Assembly: GCA_043743785.1 (NCBI GenBank)
Contig: JAYTVW010000027.1
Span: 32,711-96,710, forward strand
Length of the DNA: 64,000 nt
Direction of reading: 5' to 3'
Origin: JAQTNA01 sp043743785
Lineage (GTDB): Bacteria > Pseudomonadota > Gammaproteobacteria > Burkholderiales > Rhodocyclaceae
Shown: positions 1 through 8,238 of the stretch, piece after piece
How the letters are laid out: each line of letters opens with the position of its first letter
How positions within the stretch are numbered: position 1 is the first letter of the stretch
The notes under the pieces: model-generated
What the model was told of the DNA's origin: nothing
What the model saw: only the letters and a program-made list of their open reading frames with translations
Database searches by the model: none
Program-made: the position numbers and the translations under genes

Positions 1-102
1 GGGAATTTCGTACACCTTGATTCCCGGCACGGTCTCGCCGCGCATGTGGGCGCTCATTTCATTGACGCCTTGCAGCAGGGATTGAAAGTCCTTGTCATCC
101 AT
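1..102 (-). CDS. Truncated N-terminus of a probable XRE-type antitoxin/regulator
   Basis: Thirty-four codons run off the left edge. The start MDDKDFQSLLQGVNEM followed by a HMRGE-type segment resembles the leader of NadS/HigA-type helix-turn-helix antitoxins, which place the HTH after about residue 40; that part is outside the window. It is the last visible gene of a minus-strand run of toxin-antitoxin-like genes, 42 bp downstream of the DUF2442 gene. The family call is inference from a short stretch. Confidence 0.5.
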   Translation of the reverse strand, partial: MDDKDFQSLLQGVNEMSAHMRGETVPGIKVYEIP

Positions 103-144
103 CTAACATTCTCCCCGTCGAAGGGGAGGTAATCTGTGCGCATG

Positions 145-405
145 TCATGCGGCTTTGTGGCCTTGCTGCTCCTTGAGGAGGTCGTGCAGGAATTCTGGGG
201 CTAGGTCTGCGCCGTTTGCCCAAGCCACTGTTCGCATGACTGGATGTTGGCTGGCGGTGGCGAATATCGCAGGGTCACGCAAGGGACCAAATACTTCGCC
301 GTCTAGCTCATCGTCCAGGCTTACCTCGCCTGCCGTGCCGTCATTGAAGCGCAGGAACAGACGATATCCTGGCAGTGGCACTACCTCAGTTGTGTGCAAT
401 ATCAT
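145..405 (-). CDS. DUF2442 domain protein
   Basis: This 86-residue protein has the DUF2442 layout: an early strand pair with GYRLFLRFNDG, then SLDDEL, FGPLRDPAIFA and a VAWANGADLAPEFLHDL ending. The family is short, cytosolic and usually encoded beside a DUF4160 gene, a pairing regarded as toxin-antitoxin-like although biochemistry is thin. Here the DUF4160 gene ends 4 bp upstream, so the two are almost certainly cotranscribed and translationally coupled. Molecular function is unknown; the family assignment is fairly firm. Confidence 0.8.
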   Translation of the reverse strand: MILHTTEVVPLPGYRLFLRFNDGTAGEVSLDDELDGEVFGPLRDPAIFATASQHPVMRTVAWANGADLAPEFLHDLLKEQQGHKAA

Positions 406-409
406 GTGT

Positions 410-667
410 CTACTCCAAGGGGTCTATGGGGTTCAGGGGCTTTTTCAGCTGCGCTAGTTCCCAATCAGCTTCAATCTCTGGTCGATGCAACGCCATCCAT
501 TCGCGCACCATCGACAGTGCGCGGCCTGGTAGCGAGCCGGCGTACACCTTGCCATCCAGGGTCATCAGGGCTTCATGCTCCCCATAGACGGCGTGAAAGT
601 GCATTGGCGGATGCTCTCGCCAGTTCATGTAAATAATGATACCGAAAAATCGGGAAATTTCGGGCAT
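410..667 (-). CDS. DUF4160 domain protein
   Basis: Eighty-five residues beginning MPEISRFFGIIIYMN, with the diagnostic HPPMHFHAVYGEHEA segment and a C-terminal REWMALHRPEIEADWEL helix, both typical of DUF4160. The reading frame stays open upstream, but the chosen start is where family similarity begins and lies 2 bp after the higA stop. It partners the adjacent DUF2442 gene. Together with higBA upstream this makes four genes packed within 1.1 kb on one strand, typical of the cargo end of a mobile element. Confidence 0.82.
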   Translation of the reverse strand: MPEISRFFGIIIYMNWREHPPMHFHAVYGEHEALMTLDGKVYAGSLPGRALSMVREWMALHRPEIEADWELAQLKKPLNPIDPLE

Positions 668-669
668 GG

Positions 670-954
670 TTAAGCCGCCAGTCTCGCCACCGGTGGACGG
701 TCTTCGGCCTTCTGACGGGCTTCCCATAGGTCTCGTTGGCCCTGCATCTTCAACCAGAAGCCCGGGGTAGTGCCCAAGGCTTCCGACAGGCGTAAGTCCA
801 TATCCGCAGTCACGGCGGCATGACCATGAAGGATGCGGGAGAGCATGACGCGGGAAATACCAATGTGGCCGGAAAAAGCGGTAACGCTCATGTTCAGGTC
901 TTCCAGCCATCCGGCCAGAATTTCGCCAGGGTGTGCGGGGTTGTGCATGTCCAT
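670..954 (-). CDS. higA: HigA-family antitoxin
   Basis: Ninety-four residues with the HigA signature: an HPGEIL opening, an XRE-type helix-turn-helix across about residues 22-60 (SVTAFSGHIGISRVMLSRIL) and the GTTPGFWLKMQ motif after it. HigA binds and neutralises the HigB ribonuclease and represses the shared promoter. The start is at MDMHNPAHPG, where family similarity begins, although the frame is open further upstream. The gene lies 10 bp downstream of higB, the toxin-first order characteristic of higBA. Confidence 0.9.
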   Translation of the reverse strand: MDMHNPAHPGEILAGWLEDLNMSVTAFSGHIGISRVMLSRILHGHAAVTADMDLRLSEALGTTPGFWLKMQGQRDLWEARQKAEDRPPVARLAA

Positions 955-964
955 GGTGTGCCTC

Positions 965-1243
965 TCAGTGGTAATCCAGGTAATCAAGCAGTTCCACGTC
1001 CGCGCCGTCGAAACGGAACACAAGGCGCCAATTCGCTTGCACAGTCAGGGACAGGAAGCCGGCGCGGTCACCAGACAGTCCATGCAGGCGCCAGGCAGGC
1101 CGGGCCAAGTCTCCGGGGCCTGTGGCGGCATTGAGCGCGGTAAGCTGCTCCCGCAGCCTCTTGGCGTGTATGGCCTGTATGCCGGCCAAACTGCCTGATT
1201 TGAAGAACGCTTCAAGCCCTTTGTGTCGGAACGACGTAATCAT
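965..1243 (-). CDS. higB: HigB-type RelE-superfamily toxin
   Basis: Ninety-two residues of the HigB/RelE fold: MITSFRHKGLEAFF at the start, RLREQLTALNAA helix, then WRLHGLSGDRAGFLSLTVQANWRLVFRF and a final DVELLDYLDYH. The family cleaves translated mRNA on the ribosome. Its partner higA follows immediately. It is the first gene of the minus-strand cassette; the 40 bp to the integrase stop at 1284 are non-coding. Confidence 0.9.
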   Translation of the reverse strand: MITSFRHKGLEAFFKSGSLAGIQAIHAKRLREQLTALNAATGPGDLARPAWRLHGLSGDRAGFLSLTVQANWRLVFRFDGADVELLDYLDYH

Positions 1244-1283
1244 AGAGTGTTAAGCGTGGATTTACAACAAGACGTCTGGGGCT

Positions 1284-2645
1284 TCATGCTGCTGAGTCGT
1301 TCCTTTCCACCAGGCGCAGGCCAGCGGCGGTCTGGTCTGCGTCAAACTGGACCCCGGCCTCTTCCAGAATCCACGCCTCTATCTTTTCGTGCCACATCCG
1401 CAACAGGTCTAGTGGGCGGCGGCGGTAGTGCTTCTCCGCGATGGCGGATGGCTTGTGCCCCATGATCTGGGCGACAACGCCCGTAGGTACTTCACACCAC
1501 TCCGACAGGGTGCCGAATGAACGGCGTAGACCATGCAGGGTGAGTCCTTCGATGCTGGCGGCAGTGGTCACGCGCCGATGCTGGATGCTCGGCTCCTGCA
1601 GCCGACCAGATTCGGCGGAGGGCGAACTGAAGACCCATTCATTTCGACGAGGTAGCGCGGCCAGCAGGTGGGCCACATAGGGCGTCAAGGGAATCGTACG
1701 TTCGCCTTCAACCTTGTCGTGAATGATGATGGCCTTCCATTGAAAATCGAGGTCAATCCACTTGGTGCCTGCCAGTTCCTCCCTCCGGGCGCCGGTTAGA
1801 AGGAGTGCTTGCAGGTAGGCGGCAATGACGGGATTTTGGATGCCTTGGACGGCAGCGAACCAGCAGGGCAATTGCTGTTTCTGCAAGCAGTCGTCTTTCA
1901 CACCGGCCTTGGGGAGGGTGTCTTTACTGATACGGGCTGAGCAAGCCTCAGCATGAATGACGTTTTGATACTCTTTCTGGTCTGCACACCAACGGACAAA
2001 GGCACGCAGCAGACGGAATGCGAGACCCGCCTGCGTTGGGCGGACTGCGGACTCGTCGCGGAGCCATGTGGTTACATGGTCGGCATCCAGGTCGCAGAGC
2101 TTCATCGGCAACAGCGGCGCTAATGGGCCGGGCTGGGTCTTGTCTGATTCGCCCGGTTTCCACCCGCTAATCCGCTTGACCCCTCCAGCCTTGACCAAAT
2201 TCTCATGGTCAAGCAAGTGTCTCGCGCTCCACTTTGGGCGCCTCGCCTCAACGTAGACATCCCAGGCTTCGCCAACAGTGGCGTCCTTGCGCTTTTTCGC
2301 TTCCTGCTTGGCGGCTGTTTCGGCCAGTTTCTCGGTCTTCTGTTGGCGTGGGTCGATGCCTTGGTCCAGAAGCGCCTGAAGGCGGCGGGCCTCTTCCCTG
2401 GCTCCAGGGCGCACCACATCGCCGGCTTTGTCCCTCGCTTCCTCAAGCCCCCATGTCTTCACGTCACCTATGGTGATACGGATGACTTGACGGGCCAGCT
2501 TGCCCTGAAAAATGTAGGCAACCGCGCCTGCCGTAGCGCGGAGTCCGAGGCCCGGGGCCGTCGCGTCCCACAGGAAGGCTTGAACCTTGCCATCAGGGGT
2601 TTTGAAGTCTCTCACCCGGCCGGCTGTCAGGTTGATTTTTGCCAT
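1284..2645 (-). CDS. Tyrosine recombinase (DUF4102-type integrase)
   Basis: This 453-residue integrase has an N-terminal DUF4102/arm-binding domain (DATAPGLGLRATAG) and a C-terminal catalytic domain with TGARREEL (first Arg, about residue 280), LHGLRRSFG (His-x-x-Arg, about 370), IMGH and the nucleophile HYRRR (about 407). The frame is open further upstream, but a GGAG lies 7 nt before the third of three consecutive ATGs, which sets the start. It reads away from the tRNA 3' fragment at 2854-2902, so it probably belongs to an element lying to the left whose right end is that fragment. Confidence 0.93.
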   Translation of the reverse strand: MAKINLTAGRVRDFKTPDGKVQAFLWDATAPGLGLRATAGAVAYIFQGKLARQVIRITIGDVKTWGLEEARDKAGDVVRPGAREEARRLQALLDQGIDPRQQKTEKLAETAAKQEAKKRKDATVGEAWDVYVEARRPKWSARHLLDHENLVKAGGVKRISGWKPGESDKTQPGPLAPLLPMKLCDLDADHVTTWLRDESAVRPTQAGLAFRLLRAFVRWCADQKEYQNVIHAEACSARISKDTLPKAGVKDDCLQKQQLPCWFAAVQGIQNPVIAAYLQALLLTGARREELAGTKWIDLDFQWKAIIIHDKVEGERTIPLTPYVAHLLAALPRRNEWVFSSPSAESGRLQEPSIQHRRVTTAASIEGLTLHGLRRSFGTLSEWCEVPTGVVAQIMGHKPSAIAEKHYRRRPLDLLRMWHEKIEAWILEEAGVQFDADQTAAGLRLVERNDSAA

Positions 2646-2853
2646 CATCATGCTCCAAATATGCTGTTTTCGTGTACTCCTGGTGTACTCGGATTTTGTC
2701 CGTGTACCCCTTGTGTACCCCATTTTGAAGCATACTAATGAAGCCTGATCAACATGTCAATCATGGCGCATGCACTGGCAACACATTGATTAACATGGAT
2801 AACGTCGGGCATGGTGCTATGTGGATCAACATCAATCAACACAAAAACTCTCG

Positions 2854-2902
2854 GATTCATAATCCGGGTGTCGGCGGTTCAAGTCCGCCCATCACTACCA
2901 AG
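2854..2902 (+). repeat. tRNA(CAU) 3'-end fragment; left att copy of the satellite
   Basis: The segment holds the 3' strand of an anticodon arm around a CAU anticodon (TTCATAATCC), a T arm (GGCGGTTCAAGTCCGCC) and an acceptor end finishing ACCA. No D arm or 5' acceptor strand precedes it. It matches 9950-9998 with two differences over 49 bp, so the pair reads as direct att repeats produced by integration into a tRNA 3' end. It could equally be the right end of the element carrying the leftward integrase. Confidence 0.85.
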
Positions 2903-2909
2903 AATTCAA

Positions 2910-2937
2910 GGGGTTAGCTCAACGGCTAACCCCTTTT
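2910..2937 (+). terminator. Rho-independent terminator after the tRNA fragment
   Basis: A 9-bp stem (GGGGTTAGC and GCTAACCCC) is followed by TTTT. It takes the place of the tRNA terminator after the left att copy and differs in sequence from the one after the right copy, so it was probably carried in by the element. Confidence 0.75.
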
Positions 2938-2946
2938 GCATTTCTG

Positions 2947-3216
2947 CGGGACACTGGCGGGACACCTGGAAAAAGCAACAGGCCCGAACTGTCCCGCGCC
3001 ACCTCTGCCGCCCCTGGCACTCCCGCCCCTCTGTCACCCTGGACAGGCTCAAGACTGCCCGCCGGCAAGACCACGGACCGCCCCCGTAAGCCCGGCTGAA
3101 ACTGTCCCGCCAACTGTCCCGCCGCACTTTTCCCGCCCCCGATTCCTGACCGCTGCCGCCACCGCGCCTGTGGATAAGTCCCGCTTTTTCGCCCTGACTG
3201 TCCCGCCAGTGTCCCG
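2947..3216. repeat. Cluster of TGTCCCGCC repeats, candidate integrase/excisionase arm sites
   Basis: At least six copies of GGCGGGACA/TGTCCCGCC-like words occur here in both orientations (about 2947-2965, 2989-2997, 3101-3122 and 3196-3215). The same word recurs three times at 9826-9855, just inside the right att copy, and is not evident elsewhere in the window. Repeats confined to the two ends of an integrated element are typical of arm-type recombinase sites. The rest of 2938-3343 shows no gene. Confidence 0.6.
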
Positions 3217-3284
3217 GAGTGGGGAGAAATTAACGGTTTCCCCTATTAAGTAGAGACAAAGGACTTGAGATAGCCTATCCGGTG

Positions 3285-3313
3285 TTGTTGTTTTCTCCCG
3301 CTTGTTCTACTAT
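3285..3313 (+). promoter_or_regulatory. Predicted sigma-70 promoter of the satellite integrase
   Basis: TTGTTG and TACTAT are separated by 17 nt, 31 bp before the integrase ATG at 3344. The match is moderate and based on consensus only. Confidence 0.4.
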
Positions 3314-3343
3314 GTTCCCTTCAGTTTCAACAAGGGGGCGGAA

Positions 3344-4390
3344 ATGGCAACGATTGAGAAGCGCACCACGGAAGACGGCACAAGCTACCGGGTAAAGGTC
3401 CGCCTTCAGGGCTTCGCCCCGGAGACCGCCACCTTTGAACGCCTGACTGATGCGAAGGCATGGGCCAGCAAGACCGAATCCGACATGAAGGCCGGCCGGC
3501 ACTTCGGGGCATCCAAGCGCCACACCTTCGGGGAACTGGCGGACGAATACGCACCCCAGGCCAAGGACGCCCCCCGCCTGGACTACTGGCGCGGAATCTT
3601 CGGCCCGGAACGCCTGGACGCCATCACCCCGGCCCGAATCGCCAAGGAACGGGACAAACTCCTGACCGAGGGTTACACCCGGAAGGACGAAGGGGAAAAG
3701 ATGATGCGTTCCGGGGCAACGGTGAATAGATACCTGGCTTCCTTGTCTTCCTGCCTGGCCCATGGCGTGAAGGAATTGCAATGGCTGGAACGGAACCCCA
3801 TGGAGCGCGTCACCAAGCCCGCCGAAAGCAAAAGCCGGGTTAGGTTTCTGTCCGATGACGAACGCGCCGCCTTGCTGACCGCCTGCCGCCCCCATCCCGA
3901 GCTTTACCTTGCCGTGGTGCTGTCCCTGACCACGGGAGCACGGCAGGCCGAAATCATGGGCTTGCACTTCGGGCAAATCGACTTCGCCCGGCAAGTCATA
4001 TCCCTGGAGGAAACCAAGAACGGGGACCGCCGCGCCCTGCCGCTGGTGGGCGAAGCCTTCACCCTCTTGCAGGAGCGCGCCAAGGTGCGAAGCCTGACGG
4101 ATGGCCGGGTGTTCCCGCCCTCTGGCAGAGCGAAGAAGGCCGAAAGCCTGGACCTGCGGCAACCGTGGGAAAAGGCCCTGAAGGAAGCCGGAATTGAAGA
4201 CTTCCATTGGCACGACCTACGCCACACCGCCGCGTCATACCTTGCCATGTCCGGGGTTTCCCTGGTGGAGATTGCCAAGGTTCTAGGGCACCGCACCCTT
4301 GCCATGGTGGCCCGGTATTCCCACTTGTCGGACGGCCACATAGTCTCGACGGGGCAAAAGCTGGCGGACCGGCTGGGGGTGGGGAAATGA
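3344..4390 (+). CDS. int: Tyrosine recombinase (phage-type integrase) of the satellite
   Basis: This 348-residue integrase starts MATIEKRTTEDG after a strong AGGGGGCGG ribosome site. It has an N-terminal arm domain, a core-binding domain and a catalytic domain showing TTGARQAEIMGL, HWHDLRHTAASYL and LGHRTLAMVARYSHL, i.e. the R, HxxR, H and Y residues. It catalyses site-specific integration, presumably at the CAU tRNA 3' end whose fragments flank the element. The stop overlaps the next start (ATGA), so the next gene is translationally coupled. Confidence 0.95.
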   Translation: MATIEKRTTEDGTSYRVKVRLQGFAPETATFERLTDAKAWASKTESDMKAGRHFGASKRHTFGELADEYAPQAKDAPRLDYWRGIFGPERLDAITPARIAKERDKLLTEGYTRKDEGEKMMRSGATVNRYLASLSSCLAHGVKELQWLERNPMERVTKPAESKSRVRFLSDDERAALLTACRPHPELYLAVVLSLTTGARQAEIMGLHFGQIDFARQVISLEETKNGDRRALPLVGEAFTLLQERAKVRSLTDGRVFPPSGRAKKAESLDLRQPWEKALKEAGIEDFHWHDLRHTAASYLAMSGVSLVEIAKVLGHRTLAMVARYSHLSDGHIVSTGQKLADRLGVGK

Positions 4391-5301
4391 ACGGCGACGA
4401 ACGCAAGACCCAGGCGGAAACCCTGGAACGGTACGCCACCGCGATAATCAAAAACATAGCGCAAAGGTGCCAACAGGAACGCGCCCCCTACCCGCCGGGG
4501 CATCTTGTCTCCTTGGCCCGGCCCGTGCATTACCTGGCGGCCCGCGCCATGTCAGACACCCACCCGGCCGGGGCAGGCAATAACCGAACCCCTGCGGCGT
4601 GGCGTTTCCGGGATTACCTGCATTCGGTTTTCTCTCTGAATGACACCATAGACCGCGCCGCAAAGGCCGGCCGCCTCAAGCTTCGGCATCCTCTATCGGG
4701 GGCGGTTCTAGATTTTTGGCATCTACCGGAGAAAGCCCCCGCCGGGGCATGGGAGCAAGCTTTACTGAGGGGCAATACCGCCCAGGCTATCCAACTCATG
4801 CCGGGCGACGCCAGATGGCCCCTCATGCAACCGCACTTTATCGACGTGACCGTATCCCCCGCCGAGTTTTTCGCTTGGGTTGAAGCTGAAGGCATCGCCG
4901 CCCCTGGTGAAGTGGCCCGACTGATGGCCGAAGGCGAAACCGCCCTGCGGGAAAACATGGCGCGTGCGGAAAGAATGGCCGCTATTGAAGAAGGGCGAGA
5001 GCCGCCGAGCATGGCCCATGAAGCCCGACAAGTGGAGCCAAAAACCGGGAGCAATGAAGCCCAGGGCAAGGGGCAGGACGACAGCGCCGCCACCTGGCAA
5101 GACAAGGCCCGGCAGATTGCGGACGAACTGCACAGGAAGGACAAAGCCGGCGGGGGCTACACCACCAATCGGGCCATGGCCGATAGAGTTGCATCCGAGG
5201 CCATCAAACGAGGCATTACCGGGCAATATGGGCAACTCACTGCCGGCAACATTCTGCGCGAAGCCCTGCAAGGCGGAAGGTGGAAGCGCCCCAAGGATTG
5301 A
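4387..5301 (+). CDS. Uncharacterised satellite protein coupled to the integrase
   Basis: A 304-residue soluble protein whose ATG overlaps the integrase stop by 4 bp. I do not recognise a family. The middle (about residues 150-240) is helical and charged with Met/Glu/Arg-rich stretches. The C-terminal ~60 residues (from ADELHRKDKAGGGYTTN to EALQGGRWKRPKD) look like a compact basic helical domain that could bind DNA. Its position between integrase and replication genes suggests a regulatory or replication-accessory job, but that is inference. A terminator follows within 120 bp. Confidence 0.8.
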   Translation: MNGDERKTQAETLERYATAIIKNIAQRCQQERAPYPPGHLVSLARPVHYLAARAMSDTHPAGAGNNRTPAAWRFRDYLHSVFSLNDTIDRAAKAGRLKLRHPLSGAVLDFWHLPEKAPAGAWEQALLRGNTAQAIQLMPGDARWPLMQPHFIDVTVSPAEFFAWVEAEGIAAPGEVARLMAEGETALRENMARAERMAAIEEGREPPSMAHEARQVEPKTGSNEAQGKGQDDSAATWQDKARQIADELHRKDKAGGGYTTNRAMADRVASEAIKRGITGQYGQLTAGNILREALQGGRWKRPKD

Positions 5302-5384
5302 CCGGGAAAACCAGGGAATCCGGGGAATCCGGGAATCCCGGCCGGGGAAATAACCGGCAGCAAGGGAAAGCAGAGAAAAGCATT

Positions 5385-5420
5385 AAGCGGCAACGGGTTA
5401 CGGCCCTTGCCGCTTTTTTC
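5385..5420 (+). terminator. Rho-independent terminator closing the integrase operon
   Basis: AAGCGGCAA and TTGCCGCTT form a 9-bp stem around a 13-nt loop, followed by a run of six T. The preceding 5302-5384 contains short G/A-rich repeats (GGGAATCCGG words) and no gene. Confidence 0.8.
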
Positions 5421-5486
5421 TTGCCTGTGTATTTCCCGGTTTTCCCGGCAGTGAAGTGGGCACCTCGATAACCGGAGGAACCCACG

Positions 5487-5789
5487 ATGCAAGCTCAAAC
5501 CATCCACAAAACCGAAGCCGGCCGCGCCCTGGCCTGCGCCACCATACCGGAACCGCCTAGCCTGTTCACCCTGGCGAATTTCGCTAAGAAACATTCCACG
5601 TTCCTGACCCTGCCGGGAATCACCAATCAGGTATTCAAGGCCAAGACCCGCAAGAGCACGAAGGGCGATATCCCCGGCAACGGCATGGAAGAGGCCGGGG
5701 CAATCGTTCGCTTGGCCGGCCGGGTGCTGATTGACGAAGCCCGCTATTTCGCTTGGGTGGATTCGCTGCAAGCCGGGAGCCAAAAATGA
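5487..5789 (+). CDS. Small putative DNA-binding/excisionase-like protein
   Basis: One hundred residues after a good ribosome site (GGAGG, 9 nt). The layout SLFTLANFAKKHSTFLTLPG, then GAIVRLAGRVLIDEARYFAWVD is like short phage and satellite proteins that select DNA with a winged or MerR-like helix-turn-helix (AlpA/excisionase type), where the GRRVLIDE-type strand and helix close the domain. It is the first gene after a terminator and probably starts the replication operon; its stop overlaps the next start (ATGA). A regulator or directionality factor is the best guess. Confidence 0.7.
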   Translation: MQAQTIHKTEAGRALACATIPEPPSLFTLANFAKKHSTFLTLPGITNQVFKAKTRKSTKGDIPGNGMEEAGAIVRLAGRVLIDEARYFAWVDSLQAGSQK

Positions 5790-6145
5790 TTGCGCCCGCT
5801 GGAAGCCGTGGGGACGGTAGCGGGCACAAGGGAAAGCGGAAGCATTCTATCACTTTGGACTTTTGGCCGGAGTCCCTGCCGGGTGTTGTTCCGGCCCTCT
5901 CGCCGACCCCTGGCACCCGCGCCGCCGAAGCCCTGGAAGCCTTTGAAACTGGCCCGCAGAATCAGGCCGAATATCCGCACGGCTGGAGACTGGCCGCCTA
6001 CGTCAAGAGCCTGGAATATGACGGCTGGCGCTTCACCAAGCGCGACATCCTGCGCCCCGGCTGCCGCCGTGCCATCACGGAATATACCCTTGACCGCCAG
6101 CACCCGGGCACCGCCGCTGCACTGGCGAAGAAGGCGAGGGCATAG
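5786..6145 (+). CDS. Hypothetical satellite protein
   Basis: One hundred and nineteen residues, ATG overlapping the previous stop. The N-terminal third is low in structure (Gly/Ser/His/Lys-rich); the C-terminal half, WRLAAYVKSLEYDGWRFTKR and then EYTLDRQ, looks like a small helical domain with a winged-helix flavour. No family recognised. Its place immediately upstream of the primase-helicase suggests a replication accessory. Confidence 0.65.
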   Translation: MIAPAGSRGDGSGHKGKRKHSITLDFWPESLPGVVPALSPTPGTRAAEALEAFETGPQNQAEYPHGWRLAAYVKSLEYDGWRFTKRDILRPGCRRAITEYTLDRQHPGTAAALAKKARA

Positions 6146-6146
6146 C

Positions 6147-6266
6147 ATGGACGCCTACACCCTATCCGCCGCACTGGTGGCCGCCTGGCGCGTATCCCTG
6201 CGCCTCATGAAGGCAGCCGTTACCCGCGCCGCTTCGGCCTGGTGGAGGAATGAACATGGCGGATAA
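6147..6266 (+). CDS. Very small protein overlapping the primase-helicase start
   Basis: Thirty-nine codons (MDAYTLSAALVAAWRVSLRL...), beginning 1 bp after the preceding stop and overlapping the next gene's start by 11 bp. A single amphipathic helix is likely. Supported by its tight position in the operon but not by any recognised family. Confidence 0.4.
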   Translation: MDAYTLSAALVAAWRVSLRLMKAAVTRAASAWWRNEHGG

Positions 6267-8238
6267 CGTCATTTTCTGCCAAAGCCTGCCGGAAGCCTTC
6301 AAATATGCCGGTATGCCCTACCCGGAGCACGAGCCGGAAGCCGGCAAGCTGGCCCGCTTCCCCACGAACGAGCGGGACCGCAACGACCGCGCCGGCTGGT
6401 GCAAGCTGTTCCCGGACGAAGACGGGGCGGCCTTCGGAGACTGGCGCACCGGGGACGCCTTCACCTGGCAGCGCCGGGACACGAGCGCCCCGCCCCCTTC
6501 CCAGCAGGAACGCACCCAGGCTCGCCAAAGGGCAGAGCAGGCCCGCCAGCAAGCGGAACAGGAGCGGGAGGCCGGTTACACGAAGACCGCCGGGGAGTGC
6601 GCCGCCCTGTGGGACACCCTGGACCTGGCCCCGGCTGGGCATGCATACCTGAAGCGCAAAGGCATAGCGCCCCACCTGGCCCGCCTCGACACCGCCGGCC
6701 GGCTGGTGCTGCCTGTCTTCGATGCTGACGGGGAAATCCAGAGCTTGCAGGCCATCGCCGCCGATGGTGGCAAACGGTTTCACCCTGGCGGAAAGATGAC
6801 CGGCGGCCGGCTGATGCTGGGCAGGCCCGCCGATGGTTCGCCCCTGGTGCTGGTGGAAGGCTTCGCCACCGGGGCAAGCATCCATGAAGCCGCCGGGGTG
6901 GTGGTGGCCGTGGGCTTCGCTGGTTCAAACCTGCGCCATGCGGCCGAATCCCTGCGCCGCTTGTTCCCCCGCTCCCCTCTGCTGGTGGCCGGGGACATGG
7001 ACGCCCACGGGGCAGGCCGGAAGTATGCCCAGGCCGCCGCCGAAGCCGCACAACCCGCCCGGGTAGCCTTCCCCGTGTTCAAGGATGGCCGGCCCACCGG
7101 GGACTTCAACGACCTGGCCCAGGCCGAAGGCCCGGAGACTATCCGCCGGCAGATTCTCGACGCCCTGCGCCCGCCGGCCCCCGCTTTCCCCTTTGCCCAG
7201 GTGGGCGAACTGCTGACCGGCCCCAAGTCCGCCCGTTGGCTGGTCCGGGGGTGGATTGAAGCCGGAAGCGTGGCCTTGCTCTTTGGCGAGAGCACCGCCG
7301 GCAAGAGTTTCCAGGCCCTCGACTGGTGCGCCTGCATTGCCACGGGGACACCCTGGAACGGATGCGCCGTGCAACATGGCCCCGTGTTCTACATCGCAGG
7401 GGAAGGCAAGGGGGGCATAGGCCGCCGCCTGGCAGCATGGGAGGCCCACCACGGCACCCGCCTTGCCAATGCGCCCCTCTTTGTGTCCGAACGTGCCGCC
7501 GCCCTCATGGACGCCGGAGAGGCCCTGTCCATCGGGCAAGCTGTGGGCCAACTGTCTGACCGCTACGGCCCGCCGGCCCTGGTGGTGGTGGATACCCTGC
7601 ACCGGAACATGGGAAGCGGGGACGAAAACAGCGCGGAAGACTTCGCCGCCTTCCTGGCGAACATTGACCGCGCCATCCGGGAGCCGCTGGGGTGCGCCGT
7701 TCTGCTGGTGCATCACTCAGGCCATGCCGACAAGACCCGGAGCCGGGGAAGCTCTGCCATCCGTGCGGCCCTCGATGCTGAATTCTCCCTGACCATGGAC
7801 GGGGACACCCTGCGGAAGCTGGAATGCACCAAGCAGAAAGACAGCGAACCGCCGGAAGCCCTGACCCTTGAGGCCCGCTCTGTGGCCCTGCCTGAGCCAT
7901 GGGTAGATGAAGAGACAGGGGAGCCGCTTACATCCCTTGTGCTGGTCCCCACCGAAGCCGCAGGGGACACCATGCGCCGCGCAAACCTGCCGGTGGGTGG
8001 CAATCAGGGCATTACTTGGCGTGAGCTTGGCCCCATGTTCTGCAATTCCCGGGACTTCGCCCAAGGTGGGGCACCCAATGGCCGGCCCTGCCTGAAGTTT
8101 GAAGACGCCATCACGGCGGTAAAGGGGAAGCTGCCTTGCGAGACTGACCGCCAGCACGAACGGGCAAAGGCCGCAATCCGTGGCTTGGTCGGGCGTGGCC
8201 TGCTGGCCTTCGGGGAGGGCTGGGTATGGTGCAAGTAA
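6256..8238 (+). CDS. Toprim primase / RepA-like AAA helicase
   Basis: A 660-residue replication protein. The ATG at 6256 is preferred over 6250 because GGAGG lies 7 nt before it. Residues about 1-90 are a primase-like region; about 150-300 carry a Toprim domain (LVLVEGFATG, then LLVAGDMDAHGAG). A RecA/RepA-type ATPase follows with Walker A GESTAGKS (about 340) and Walker B LVVVDTLHRNM (about 440), then LLVHHSGH. The C-terminus resembles a winged helix. Such fusions replicate phage satellites and small integrative elements from their own origin. Confidence 0.9.
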   Translation: MADNVIFCQSLPEAFKYAGMPYPEHEPEAGKLARFPTNERDRNDRAGWCKLFPDEDGAAFGDWRTGDAFTWQRRDTSAPPPSQQERTQARQRAEQARQQAEQEREAGYTKTAGECAALWDTLDLAPAGHAYLKRKGIAPHLARLDTAGRLVLPVFDADGEIQSLQAIAADGGKRFHPGGKMTGGRLMLGRPADGSPLVLVEGFATGASIHEAAGVVVAVGFAGSNLRHAAESLRRLFPRSPLLVAGDMDAHGAGRKYAQAAAEAAQPARVAFPVFKDGRPTGDFNDLAQAEGPETIRRQILDALRPPAPAFPFAQVGELLTGPKSARWLVRGWIEAGSVALLFGESTAGKSFQALDWCACIATGTPWNGCAVQHGPVFYIAGEGKGGIGRRLAAWEAHHGTRLANAPLFVSERAAALMDAGEALSIGQAVGQLSDRYGPPALVVVDTLHRNMGSGDENSAEDFAAFLANIDRAIREPLGCAVLLVHHSGHADKTRSRGSSAIRAALDAEFSLTMDGDTLRKLECTKQKDSEPPEALTLEARSVALPEPWVDEETGEPLTSLVLVPTEAAGDTMRRANLPVGGNQGITWRELGPMFCNSRDFAQGGAPNGRPCLKFEDAITAVKGKLPCETDRQHERAKAAIRGLVGRGLLAFGEGWVWCK

